This document shows, piece after piece, positions 8,557 to 16,418 of a stretch of 64,000 nucleotides of DNA (position 1 is its first letter; each line of letters begins with the position of its first letter). Source of the stretch: Patiriisocius_A hiemis (GTDB taxonomy: Bacteria; Bacteroidota; Bacteroidia; Flavobacteriales; Flavobacteriaceae); assembly GCF_031846325.1 (NCBI RefSeq), contig NZ_JAVRHZ010000004.1:62001-126000 (forward strand), given 5' to 3'. The notes beneath the pieces are model-generated. The model was given only the letters and a program-made list of their open reading frames with translations, was not told the DNA's origin and did not search any database. Made by a program: the position numbers and the translations under genes.

Positions 8557-10200
8557 TTACCCATTCATTGAAATTAAAAACTCTTCGTTATTTTTAGTTT
8601 GCTTAAAGCGGTCGTTAATAAATTCCATAGCTTCAACAGGGTTCATATCAGCAAGGTACTTGCGCATCACCCACATACGTTGTATGGTGTTTTCGTCTAA
8701 TAATAAGTCATCTCTACGGGTACTAGAAGAAGTCAAATCAATCGCTGGGAATATTCTTCTATTAGATATCTTTCTATCTAATTGAAGCTCCATATTACCA
8801 GTACCTTTAAACTCCTCAAAGATAACTTCGTCCATTTTAGAACCTGTTTCTGTAAGTGCAGTTGCAATGATACTTAACGAACCTCCATTTTCAATATTAC
8901 GAGCAGCACCAAAGAAACGCTTTGGTTTATGTAATGCATTTGCATCTACACCACCACTTAGTATTTTACCACTTGCCGGTTGTACTGTATTATATGCTCT
9001 AGCTAAACGTGTTATAGAATCTAAGAGAATTACCACATCATGACCACACTCCACTAATCGCTTTGCTTTTTCAATAACAATATTTGCTACACGAACGTGT
9101 TCTGTTGCTTCTTTATCAAATGTAGAAGCTACGACTTCACCACGTACATTGCGTTGCATGTCTGTTACTTCCTCAGGGCGTTCGTCTATTAATAGTATAA
9201 TTTGGTATACCTCTGGATGATTAGCGGCAATCGCATTGGCAATGTCTTTTAATAACATTGTTTTACCTGTTTTAGGCTGCGATACTATCATACCACGTTG
9301 TCCTTTTCCAATAGGAGCGAAAAGATCAATAATTCTAGTAGATATAGTGCTTTGCTTTTCAGCAATATTAAATTTTTCTTTAGGAAATAGTGGTGTTAAG
9401 TGTTCAAAAGCAACACGGTCTCTTACCACATTTGGGTTTTGACCATTAATCTTACTTACTTTTATTAATGGAAAATATTTTTCTCCTTCTTTGGGGGGTC
9501 TTACCTCTCCAAGTACAGTATCCCCTGTTTTAAGTCCAAATAACCTAATTTGTGATTGAGATACATAAATATCATCTGGAGACGATAGGTAATTGTAGTC
9601 ACTAGAACGTAAAAAACCATAGCCATCTTGCATGATGTCTAGAACCCCTTCACTTTCTATAATACCATCAAACTCAAAATCTGGTTCTTTATAGCGGTTT
9701 CTGTTGTCCTTGTTTCCGTTGTTTCTAGACTTGCTTTTATTATCTCTCCTAGAATCATTGTTGTTCCTAGAATCTTTAGATTGATTTTTTTGATGATTGT
9801 TTCTGCCTTGATGACTACTTTTCTCCTTAGGATTGTTGTCTTTAGAAGAAGGTTTGTCGTCTTTAGAAGAAGGTTTGTCGTCTTTAGAAGAGGATTTGTC
9901 ATCTTTTTTAGTCGTTGCCTTTTGATCTCTATTGTCATTACGTTGTTGACGTTGACGTTGATTTTTTTGAGGCTGTTTTCTTTCTTGAGTTGTTGTTTTG
10001 CTTTCTTCTTTTTTTGGTTCTGAAGAAGGGCTGTCTGTTGTTACAGCTTTAACTGCTTTTGGATTTGCAGCTTGATAATCAAGTATTTGATATACTAGAT
10101 CTAGTTTTTTTAAGCTTCTGTACTTAGGTACTTTTAAAGCTTTTGCAAGCTCCTGAAGTTCAGGAAGCTTCTTTGCTTTTAATTCTGAAATTTCTAACAT
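8557..10200 (-). CDS. rho: Transcription termination factor Rho with long disordered insert
   Basis: Rho is the hexameric RNA helicase that ends transcription of untranslated RNA. This protein has 547 residues, against about 420 in Escherichia coli. Residues 1-45 form the N-terminal Rho-N/SAP-like helical domain. Residues 50-172 are an insert of Lys, Asn, Asp, Ser, Gln and Arg with almost no hydrophobic residues, including three SSKDDKP-type repeats. The cold-shock-like RNA-binding domain follows (GVLDIMQDGYGFLRS at 185-199). The ATPase has Walker A SQPKTGKT at 307-314, and a Walker B-type strand VVILLDSITRLARAYN. Inserts of this kind occur in Rho of several phyla, including Bacteroidota, and may add RNA binding or phase separation. 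The gene is divergent from the DUF4293 gene. Confidence 0.97.
   Translation of the reverse strand: MLEISELKAKKLPELQELAKALKVPKYRSLKKLDLVYQILDYQAANPKAVKAVTTDSPSSEPKKEESKTTTQERKQPQKNQRQRQQRNDNRDQKATTKKDDKSSSKDDKPSSKDDKPSSKDNNPKEKSSHQGRNNHQKNQSKDSRNNNDSRRDNKSKSRNNGNKDNRNRYKEPDFEFDGIIESEGVLDIMQDGYGFLRSSDYNYLSSPDDIYVSQSQIRLFGLKTGDTVLGEVRPPKEGEKYFPLIKVSKINGQNPNVVRDRVAFEHLTPLFPKEKFNIAEKQSTISTRIIDLFAPIGKGQRGMIVSQPKTGKTMLLKDIANAIAANHPEVYQIILLIDERPEEVTDMQRNVRGEVVASTFDKEATEHVRVANIVIEKAKRLVECGHDVVILLDSITRLARAYNTVQPASGKILSGGVDANALHKPKRFFGAARNIENGGSLSIIATALTETGSKMDEVIFEEFKGTGNMELQLDRKISNRRIFPAIDLTSSSTRRDDLLLDENTIQRMWVMRKYLADMNPVEAMEFINDRFKQTKNNEEFLISMNG
9838..9900 (-). repeat. Three tandem 21-bp units inside rho
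   Basis: Units at 9838-9858, 9859-9879 and 9880-9900 are identical or differ by two bases. They encode a seven-residue repeat of the KPSSKDD type within the disordered Rho insert. Unit length is a multiple of three, so copy-number changes would keep the frame. Confidence 0.9.
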
Positions 10201-10367
10201 AAAATAGGTATGCGTTTTTTTAAATAATTGTAATCTTTTTTGAGAAGATAATTTGATTGAAATTTAATCGAAGACTAAGTAACCGGATTTGAAGTGGTTA
10301 CGAATAGATAGTGCAATTATACAACAATAATTTAAAAATGAACGTTAATTCTTTCAAAAAGAAGTAT

Positions 10368-10375
10368 TATTTTTG
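10368..10375 (+). promoter_or_regulatory. Candidate -7 element for the DUF4293 gene
   Basis: TATTTTTG fits TAnnTTTG and lies 24 bases before the start codon at 10399. No clear TTG is seen 19 bp upstream. Confidence 0.4.
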
Positions 10376-10398
10376 CTTCCCATTCTAGGACAAAACGT

Positions 10399-10809
10399 AT
10401 GTTACAAAGAATACAAACCATATATATGTTACTTGCAATACTAGCGCTTGTTGCACTTTATGTTTGGTTTCCTGTTGTAGCAGATGCCGCTGGACTACCA
10501 GTTATAGATAAGAATAATCCTTTAATGATTGGTTGTATTGTAGCTGGAGCTATAGTAATTGCTGCTGCTATTTTAAATTTTAAAAAAAGACAATTACAAT
10601 TTGTTCTTAATAGAGTAGGGATACTCATAAATTTTGTATTACTGGGAGTTTTCGTGTACAAGTCACTAACGTTATCCGGAGAAACATTAGTTTCAGAGAA
10701 GGGTATTGGGGTGCTTTTACCCATCATTTCTATCGTTTTTTTAGTGTTGGCTAATAAAGCCATCAAAAGGGACGAGGACCTTGTAAAATCTGTTGACAGG
10801 TTACGATAA
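10399..10809 (+). CDS. DUF4293-family membrane protein
   Basis: This 136-residue protein begins MLQRIQTIYMLLAILALVAL and shows four hydrophobic segments, roughly at residues 7-25, 43-60, 71-89 and 106-122, with short charged loops. N terminus, length and topology match DUF4293, a family nearly restricted to Bacteroidota and commonly encoded next to rho, as here. No function is known. The gene stands alone, divergent from rho, with a hairpin terminator shortly downstream. Confidence 0.85.
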   Translation: MLQRIQTIYMLLAILALVALYVWFPVVADAAGLPVIDKNNPLMIGCIVAGAIVIAAAILNFKKRQLQFVLNRVGILINFVLLGVFVYKSLTLSGETLVSEKGIGVLLPIISIVFLVLANKAIKRDEDLVKSVDRLR

Positions 10810-10833
10810 ACGACACTTAGTATATTTTAGTGC

Positions 10834-10870
10834 AAAACCCTTAAAGAATGCCATCTTTAAGGGTTTTTTG
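10834..10870. terminator. Bidirectional terminator between the DUF4293 and bTHX genes
   Basis: AAAACCCTTAAAGA and TCTTTAAGGGTTTT form a 14-bp stem with a six-base loop. A T run follows on the plus strand (TTTTTTG), and the arm itself gives TTTT on the minus strand. It lies between two convergent genes and can serve both. Confidence 0.78.
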
Positions 10871-10999
10871 TTATTGTTTTTTTGGAGCACCTTTGGTAGG
10901 TTTATTTCTTATTTTAAACTTACCTCGCTTAGGTCTAAGTTTACCAAAAGTTCCAATTGTTATTTTTCCTCTTTTTGTTTTTTTGTCACCTTTTCCCAT
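10871..10999 (-). CDS. Small ribosomal subunit protein bTHX
   Basis: A 42-codon frame encodes a protein starting MGKGDKKTKRGKITIGTFGK, then LRPKRGKFKIRN and ending PKKQ. The Thermus THX peptide has the same framework (MGKGD, basic pair, TRRGKI, GTYGKYRP), so this is the Bacteroidota form with a C-terminal extension of about 16 residues. THX sits in a cavity at the top of the 30S head and stabilises rRNA. The protein is extremely basic. Its ATG overlaps the stop codon of the small frame upstream (TAATG), so the two may be translationally coupled. A gene this short is easily missed by automatic gene calling. Confidence 0.85.
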   Translation of the reverse strand: MGKGDKKTKRGKITIGTFGKLRPKRGKFKIRNKPTKGAPKKQ

Positions 11000-11136
11000 T
11001 AACTTTTATTTTGTTGATCTTTGATGGTTTTCTCATCTATATCAAAGTCGTTTGTTTTTTGGTTTAAATCCCCAGTAGGGTTCGTAGGGTTATTTTGCTT
11101 TTCTTTTCTTTTAAATTTTCTATCTATCATAATCAT
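10999..11136 (-). CDS. Small unknown protein coupled to bTHX
   Basis: A frame of 45 codons (or 43 from the second ATG at 11128-11130) ends with TAA at 10999-11001. The last base of that stop codon is the first base of the bTHX start. The product (MIMIDRKFKRKEKQ, then an Asn/Thr/Asp/Lys-rich stretch ending DQQNKS) is highly charged, has no hydrophobic core and matches nothing I know. Support for it being real is the exact TAATG junction, a feature seen at many gene borders in this window, and the lack of another gene in this stretch. It could instead be a leader peptide that only sets bTHX translation. Confidence 0.45.
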   Translation of the reverse strand: MIMIDRKFKRKEKQNNPTNPTGDLNQKTNDFDIDEKTIKDQQNKS

Positions 11137-11208
11137 TCTATTTTATATTCATTATTTAATATACAATTAATTAACTCTAAAAGCTCTTAAAAGGCTATTA
11201 AACTCTTG

Positions 11209-11976
11209 TTAAGGCATCTTAATATCACTAATAAAGCTACTAATATTTTTTATTCCTTTTGTAGTAAGCATTTTAATAAAAGCACTCCCAATGATGGCTC
11301 CTTTGCTATATTGAATAGCTGTTTTGTAGGTTTCATGATTACTAATTCCAAAACCGACTATTTGTGGATTATTAAGATCCATAGCTTCAACTCTTTTAAA
11401 ATAATCTGTTTGTGAATCTATAACGGCAGTTTTTGCTCCCGTAGTGCTTGCACTACTTACCATATAGATAAAGCTATTGCTTGAAGCATCAATTTCTCTT
11501 ATTCGTTTTTCTGAAGTTTGGGGTGTAATAAGAAAAATATTCTTGAGTCCATACATTTTAAAAATTGATTCGTAGCGCTCTTTATATTCTGCAAGGGGTA
11601 AATCTGGTAGGATTAGACCATCTATACCTATCTCTTTACATTTAGCACAAAATGCTTCAACTCCGTATTGTAGAATAGGGTTAAAATAGCCCATTATTAG
11701 TAGCGGAATAGAGACTTCTTTTCTAATATCTTTAAGTTGTTTAAAAAGTAATTGGGTAGTCATTCCATTTTGTAATGCCTTAGTTGAACTCTTCTGTATT
11801 GTTGGGCCATCTGCTAGTGGGTCACTAAAGGGTAATCCTATTTCTACCATATCCACACCACTTTTTTTTAATTCTTTTAAAATAGGAACGGTATCTTCTA
11901 GAGATGGGTACCCTGCTGTAAAGTAGATAGAGAGCAATTTTTTATCTTCTTGTAATTTTTGGTTTATTCTATTCAT
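11209..11976 (-). CDS. trpA: Tryptophan synthase alpha subunit
   Basis: This 255-residue TIM-barrel protein cleaves indole-3-glycerol phosphate to indole and glyceraldehyde 3-phosphate, and channels indole to TrpB. The catalytic acids are visible in VEIGLPFSDPLADGPTI: Glu45 and Asp56, equivalent to Glu49 and Asp60 of the Salmonella enzyme. Loop 6 appears as SSASTTGAK and the phosphate site as GFGISNHE and GAIIGSAF. It is the last gene of the operon, separated from trpB by 131 bases that hold a GC-rich repeat, unlike the tight spacing elsewhere in the operon. Length is normal. Confidence 0.97.
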   Translation of the reverse strand: MNRINQKLQEDKKLLSIYFTAGYPSLEDTVPILKELKKSGVDMVEIGLPFSDPLADGPTIQKSSTKALQNGMTTQLLFKQLKDIRKEVSIPLLIMGYFNPILQYGVEAFCAKCKEIGIDGLILPDLPLAEYKERYESIFKMYGLKNIFLITPQTSEKRIREIDASSNSFIYMVSSASTTGAKTAVIDSQTDYFKRVEAMDLNNPQIVGFGISNHETYKTAIQYSKGAIIGSAFIKMLTTKGIKNISSFISDIKMP

Positions 11977-12061
11977 GTCTATTTTCTACGGAAGTGAAAA
12001 CTTTTTTTATAATTTATTTGCTTTAAAAGCAAGTTTTTGCGTTAAGGATTGAGCTAAGTTA

Positions 12062-12110
12062 TCGCGTAACGGCGAAAGCCTGACCACGCCTTTGGCGTGG
12101 GAACGCCCTA
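12062..12110 (-). repeat. GC-rich intergenic repeat with perfect hairpin
   Basis: The core CCACGCC-TTT-GGCGTGG (12084-12100) is a perfect 7-bp stem. It is flanked on the minus strand by GGGCGTTCC on one side and GTCAGGCTTTCGCC on the other. The stretch is far richer in GC than its surroundings and starts at the trpB stop codon, whose TAG is its first three bases. The pattern GGGCGTTCC...hairpin...GGCTTTC resembles a dispersed intergenic repeat I remember from many Bacteroidota genomes. There is one copy in this window, so repetition is not proven here. Confidence 0.55.
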
Positions 12111-13286
12111 CAAGCTAAAATAATCTATATAGGTATTTAAATCTTTGTCACCTCTACCACTTAAATTAATTACGATTATATCTTCTTTTTTAAATTTTCG
12201 GTTATTAAAAATAGCTAATGCATGACTTGTCTCTATGGCAGGTATTATGCCTTCTAGTTTACTTAATTCCAGGCCAGCTTGCATTGCTTCATCGTCTGTA
12301 ATAGAAATAAACTCGCCACGTCCACTAGCGTATAAATGTGCGTGCATTGGGCCTACACCAGGGTAATCTAAGCCAGCCGAAATAGAATAAGGTTCTGTAA
12401 TTTGACCATCGTTGGTTTGCATTAATAACGTTTTGCTACCGTGAATAATCCCTGCTTTTCCTAATACCGAAGTTGCTGCGCTTTCACCTGTATTAATTCC
12501 TTTGCCGGCTGCCTCTACTGCAATAATACCAACGTCTGGTTCATCTAAATAATGATAATAGGCACCTGCTGCATTACTCCCCCCACCTACACAAGCGACC
12601 ACATAGTCTGGGTTTTCTTTGCCTTCTACTTCTTTTAATTGCTGTTTTATTTCTTTAGAAATCACACTTTGAAATCGTGCTACCATATCTGGATAGGGGT
12701 GTGGTCCTACTACACTACCTATAATATAATGTGTATCTGTAGGGTTATTAATCCAATCACGTATTGCCTCGTTAGTGGCATCTTTAAGTGTTTTACTTCC
12801 GCTGGTTGCTGGGACTACAGTAGCACCAAGCATTTTCATTCTAGCAACATTAGGAGCTTGTCTTTTAATGTCAATTTCTCCCATGTACACAATACACTCT
12901 AGGCCCATAAGTGCACATACGGTTGCTGTGGCAACTCCATGTTGCCCAGCTCCAGTTTCGGCAATAATTCTGGTTTTATTAAGGTGTTTTGCTACTAAAA
13001 TTTGCCCAATAGTATTATTTACTTTGTGCGCTCCTGTATGGCACAAATCTTCTCTTTTAAGATAAATGTTAGTATTGTGCTTTTCTGAAAATCGTTTAGC
13101 GTAGTACAAGGGTGTAGGTCTCCCAACGTATTTTGCTAGCAATTCATTAAACTCTTTTTTAAAACTCTCTTGCTGAATTATGGAGATGTAGTTTTGCCGT
13201 AATTCTTCAACATTAGGGTAGAGCATCTCTGGAATATATGCTCCTCCAAATTCTCCATAATATCCTTTTTCGTTAACGTGATACAT
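12108..13286 (-). CDS. trpB: Tryptophan synthase beta subunit
   Basis: This 392-residue PLP enzyme condenses indole with serine to give tryptophan. The PLP-binding lysine is Lys88 in HTGAHKVNN, and the phosphate-binding loop is CVGGGSNAAG. The N-terminal GYYGEFGGAYIPE and the GRPTPL block are those of TrpB1, the form that pairs with TrpA. It lies five bases downstream of trpF, so it is part of the same transcript. Nothing is missing relative to the family. Confidence 0.98.
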   Translation of the reverse strand: MYHVNEKGYYGEFGGAYIPEMLYPNVEELRQNYISIIQQESFKKEFNELLAKYVGRPTPLYYAKRFSEKHNTNIYLKREDLCHTGAHKVNNTIGQILVAKHLNKTRIIAETGAGQHGVATATVCALMGLECIVYMGEIDIKRQAPNVARMKMLGATVVPATSGSKTLKDATNEAIRDWINNPTDTHYIIGSVVGPHPYPDMVARFQSVISKEIKQQLKEVEGKENPDYVVACVGGGSNAAGAYYHYLDEPDVGIIAVEAAGKGINTGESAATSVLGKAGIIHGSKTLLMQTNDGQITEPYSISAGLDYPGVGPMHAHLYASGRGEFISITDDEAMQAGLELSKLEGIIPAIETSHALAIFNNRKFKKEDIIVINLSGRGDKDLNTYIDYFSL

Positions 13287-13291
13287 GTATT

Positions 13292-13927
13292 TTATTCTTG
13301 TAACGCTTTTTGAAGCGTTGTTAGTTCTTTTATCTTTTTAAATCCAGGACGTTCTTCAAACTTGCTATTTACATCAATCGCTTTAATGGGAAGCCCTGTA
13401 GTTTTTATTTTTTTTATTTCTGAAATATGTTCTAAACCAATTCCACCACTAAGTATAATAGGTTTATTACTAGGGTACTCTTTAAGTATAGACCAATCAA
13501 ACCGATAGCCATTTCCTCCTTTTTCCTTGCCTTTAGTATCAAATAGAAAAGCACTAATACTAGTTTCATAGGGTTTGAGAACTGAAAAATCAAAAGAGTC
13601 TTTAATGCTAAAGACTTTCCAAAGTGCAACTTTGTTTGAGTTAAATATATCTTGTAGACCTGAAAATAAATCATTACAATATGCAGGAGATTCCTCTCCG
13701 TGTAATTGAATGACATCAAGGTCATATTTTTTAATATTACTTATTATATTTTTTATCGTTTCATTTACAAAAACACCCACTTTTTTTGTTTTTTCTGAAA
13801 CCTTGGGTATTGCCTCTAACTCATAATTTCTGGGAGACTTTTCATAAAAAATAAAGCCCAGATAGTCTGGCTGCAAGGCAGCGACTTCTTGAGTGTTATA
13901 TTTCATTCCGCAGATTTTAAGTTTCAT
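13292..13927 (-). CDS. trpF: Phosphoribosylanthranilate isomerase
   Basis: This enzyme performs the Amadori rearrangement of phosphoribosylanthranilate to CdRP, the third pathway step. The N terminus MKLKICGMK carries the catalytic cysteine, and the phosphate-binding segments appear as ILSGGIGLEHI and IDVNSKFEERPGFK. The catalytic aspartate is likely in LFDTKGK. A TTG at 13936 would add three residues. I choose the ATG at 13925-13927, which has a GAGAAG purine stretch before it and gives the standard start and 211 residues. It is a separate gene, not fused to trpC as in enterobacteria. Confidence 0.95.
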   Translation of the reverse strand: MKLKICGMKYNTQEVAALQPDYLGFIFYEKSPRNYELEAIPKVSEKTKKVGVFVNETIKNIISNIKKYDLDVIQLHGEESPAYCNDLFSGLQDIFNSNKVALWKVFSIKDSFDFSVLKPYETSISAFLFDTKGKEKGGNGYRFDWSILKEYPSNKPIILSGGIGLEHISEIKKIKTTGLPIKAIDVNSKFEERPGFKKIKELTTLQKALQE

Positions 13928-13978
13928 ACTTCTCAATACTATTTTTATTTTATAAATATCACTTGAAGTGAAGCTGCA

Positions 13979-14755
13979 TTATAATTGATTAATAAATTTA
14001 CTTGCAGCTTCACCTGGATTATCTGTCTTCATAAAGTTCTCTCCAATTAAAAACCCTTTGTAACCATATTTTTTTAATTCTTGTATAGCGGCAATACTGC
14101 TAATTCCACTTTCTGAAACTTTTACATAATCATCAGGGATTTTTAAAGCCAATTGTTTGCTAATTTCTATAGAAACTTCAAACGTTTTTAAGTTTCTGTT
14201 ATTTACACCAATCATAGACACATTAGGTATAATAGATTTGTTAAGTTCTTCTTCATTATGAACTTCTAGTAATACCTCTAAACCAAGCTTAGCAGCAGTT
14301 TCTGAATATTCGATAAGTTGCTTTTGAGATAAATAAGCAGCAATTAATAAAATAGCATCTGCTCCGTATGATTTTGCTTCAAAAATTTGGTAGGGGTCTA
14401 CTATAAACTCTTTTCTAAGTAAAGGAGTTGAAACGGTTTTTCTCGCTACTAATAAATCATCTAATGAACCGCCAAAAAAAACTGTGTCTGTGAGTATAGA
14501 CATGCCACTTACTGCTGCATTTTCATAGCCCGTGACTACTTCATGTACCTTATTTGTGTCGTTGATAACCGACTTGCTTGGAGATTTTCTTTTATGTTCT
14601 GCTATAATGCCAGAACCATTTTTTAGTGCTTTTGAAAGTGAATTTGTTTCTCTCTTAAAATAGCTGGATTGCTCTAATAGTGAAACTGGAAAGGCTTCTT
14701 TTTTTGCTGAAACTTCCTTGTGTTTATAAGCTATTATTTTATCTAGTATTGTCAT
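13979..14755 (-). CDS. trpC: Indole-3-glycerol phosphate synthase
   Basis: This enzyme closes the indole ring by decarboxylating CdRP to indole-3-glycerol phosphate. The protein has about 258 residues and the family signature GIIAEHKRKSPSK, with the catalytic lysine. RKEFIVDPYQIFEAKSYGAD follows, then LLEVHNEEEL and the IGVNNRNLKTFEV block, and the phosphate site is in VSESGI and GFLIGENFM. The ATG at 14753-14755 is preferred to a GTG nine bases upstream because it gives the common start MTILDKII. It sits between trpD and trpF with about 50-base gaps on both sides. Confidence 0.96.
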   Translation of the reverse strand: MTILDKIIAYKHKEVSAKKEAFPVSLLEQSSYFKRETNSLSKALKNGSGIIAEHKRKSPSKSVINDTNKVHEVVTGYENAAVSGMSILTDTVFFGGSLDDLLVARKTVSTPLLRKEFIVDPYQIFEAKSYGADAILLIAAYLSQKQLIEYSETAAKLGLEVLLEVHNEEELNKSIIPNVSMIGVNNRNLKTFEVSIEISKQLALKIPDDYVKVSESGISSIAAIQELKKYGYKGFLIGENFMKTDNPGEAASKFINQL

Positions 14756-14805
14756 ATATTTCACTCAAAAGCGGGAATCTCATCCCACTCAATTTTAGTT
14801 CTGTT

Positions 14806-15804
14806 TTATTTATTACTACTTAACTTTTGAAGTTTTTCTAATGCTTGCAATCCGTTCCCAGAGAGTAGCGATTCTTTAGCCTTTTCAAATCCTTCTATAG
14901 GTGTACATCCTTCAACTACCGAAATTGCCATACCAGCATTAGCACAAACAACATTGTTCTGGGCATTTGTGCCATTACCTTTTAGGATATTTAAGAAAAT
15001 AGTAGCAGCTTCAGGGACAGAGTTGCCTCCATAAATTTGCTCTTGGTTTATGGTAGAAACTTTAAAATCTTTGGGGTGTAGTACTTCTTCAGAAGCCTTT
15101 GTAATTACTTTTGTTTTTCCAGTTAATGAAATTTCATCATAGCCATCCATCGCATGTAAAATAGCATAGTTTTTCTCGCTTTTTTGATATAAATACCCAT
15201 ATAACCTAGCAAGTTCTAAGTTAAACACACCAACCAACTGGTTTTTAGGGAAGGCAGGATTTACCATAGGGCCAAGCATATTAAAGAATGTTTTAATACC
15301 TAGTTCTCGTCGTATAGGAGCTACATTTTTCATGGCAGGGTGGAAGAGGGGGGCGTGTAAAACACAAATTCCAGCTTTGTCTAAACATTTTTTTAAAAAG
15401 TCTGAGTCGTTACTAAAGTGAATTCCCAGATGTTCCATCACGTTACTACTTCCACTTACCGAAGATACCCCGTAGTTACCATGCTTTGTTACTTTAACAC
15501 CTGCTCCAGCTGCTACAAATGATGAAAGCGTAGAAATATTAAATGTATTTTTTCCATCACCGCCAGTTCCACATAAATCTATGGTATTAAATTCACTCAC
15601 ATCTACTGCAAGGCATAAATCTAAAAGTGCATCTCTAAAACCTTCTAATTCTTCAACTGTTACACTACGCATCATGTAAACAGTTAGGAAAGCTGCTATC
15701 TGACTTTGGTTATATTTTCCTTCGGAAATAGCCACCAAAATATCTCTTGCTTCCTGAGAGCTAAGTTGTTCGTGGTTTATTAATCTGTTTAATATTTGTT
15801 TCAA
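14806..15804 (-). CDS. trpD: Anthranilate phosphoribosyltransferase
   Basis: This 332-residue enzyme transfers the phosphoribosyl group of PRPP to anthranilate. The glycine-rich PRPP loop LCGTGGDGKNTFNIST and the following KHGNYGVSSVSGSSNVMEHLG block are complete, as is the anthranilate-binding HPAMKNVAPIRRELGIKTFFNMLGP. The N-terminal four-helix region (INHEQLSSQEARDI) is normal. It is a separate protein, not fused to TrpG, and lies between trpG and trpC on the minus strand. Confidence 0.97.
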   Translation of the reverse strand: MKQILNRLINHEQLSSQEARDILVAISEGKYNQSQIAAFLTVYMMRSVTVEELEGFRDALLDLCLAVDVSEFNTIDLCGTGGDGKNTFNISTLSSFVAAGAGVKVTKHGNYGVSSVSGSSNVMEHLGIHFSNDSDFLKKCLDKAGICVLHAPLFHPAMKNVAPIRRELGIKTFFNMLGPMVNPAFPKNQLVGVFNLELARLYGYLYQKSEKNYAILHAMDGYDEISLTGKTKVITKASEEVLHPKDFKVSTINQEQIYGGNSVPEAATIFLNILKGNGTNAQNNVVCANAGMAISVVEGCTPIEGFEKAKESLLSGNGLQALEKLQKLSSNK

Positions 15805-15850
15805 AACTGTTTTTATTTTCTTTGGTGTAGTAACTAAAAGCTAAATCCTG

Positions 15851-16417
15851 TTAACTAGTCACCCAATTTTTAATTATCTCTTTACCTTTTGGAGTAAGCA
15901 CACTTTCTGGATGAAACTGCACACCTCTAACATTAAACTCTTTATGACGTAAAGCCATAATTTGTCCATTTTCATCAACAGCAGTTATCTCTAATGTGTC
16001 AGGAAAATTTTCAGTACTAACCACCCAAGAATGATATCTTCCAACTTCAATTTCTGTGCTTAAACCCCTAAATAAAACTTCGTCTTCAACTAGAATACTG
16101 GTCTTAGTTGCAACTCCATGATATACTTCTTTTAGGTTTATTAAAGTGCCTCCAAAAACTTCTCCAATTGCTTGCTGCCCTAAACACACTCCTAAAATGG
16201 GTTTTTTGTGAGCATACTTTTTTATTACCTCTTTAAGTAAGCCTGCTTCATCAGGAATACCTGGTCCTGGCGATAATAATATCTTATCAAACTCTTCAAT
16301 TTCGTCAAGATGAAATGTGTTATTTCTTTTTACAGTTACATCACAATCAAATTCCTCTAGGTAGTGAACCAGATTATATACAAAACTGTCGTAATTATCA
16401 ATAACTAGTACCTTCAT
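15851..16417 (-). CDS. trpG: Anthranilate synthase component II (glutamine amidotransferase)
   Basis: This 188-residue class I glutamine amidotransferase feeds ammonia to TrpE. The nucleophile is the Cys in GVCLGQQAIGE, and the His-Glu pair is in VQFHPESVLT. The oxyanion segment LLSPGPGIPDEAG is intact. The gene starts one base after the trpE stop codon, which suggests coupled synthesis of the two subunits. In some bacteria this subunit is shared with PabB for folate. The operon position argues for tryptophan, but a dual role cannot be excluded. Confidence 0.96.
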   Translation of the reverse strand: MKVLVIDNYDSFVYNLVHYLEEFDCDVTVKRNNTFHLDEIEEFDKILLSPGPGIPDEAGLLKEVIKKYAHKKPILGVCLGQQAIGEVFGGTLINLKEVYHGVATKTSILVEDEVLFRGLSTEIEVGRYHSWVVSTENFPDTLEITAVDENGQIMALRHKEFNVRGVQFHPESVLTPKGKEIIKNWVTS

Positions 16418-16418
16418 A

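Noticed and set aside
9838..9900. Tandem repeat that might be taken for a CRISPR or minisatellite array
   Set aside because: Units abut without spacers, are 21 bp, in frame and inside rho, so they are a coding repeat.
9781..10023. Plus-strand open frame rich in Phe and Arg opposite the rho insert
   Set aside because: It is the complement of the Asp/Lys/Ser repeats in Rho and arises from the low complexity of that stretch.
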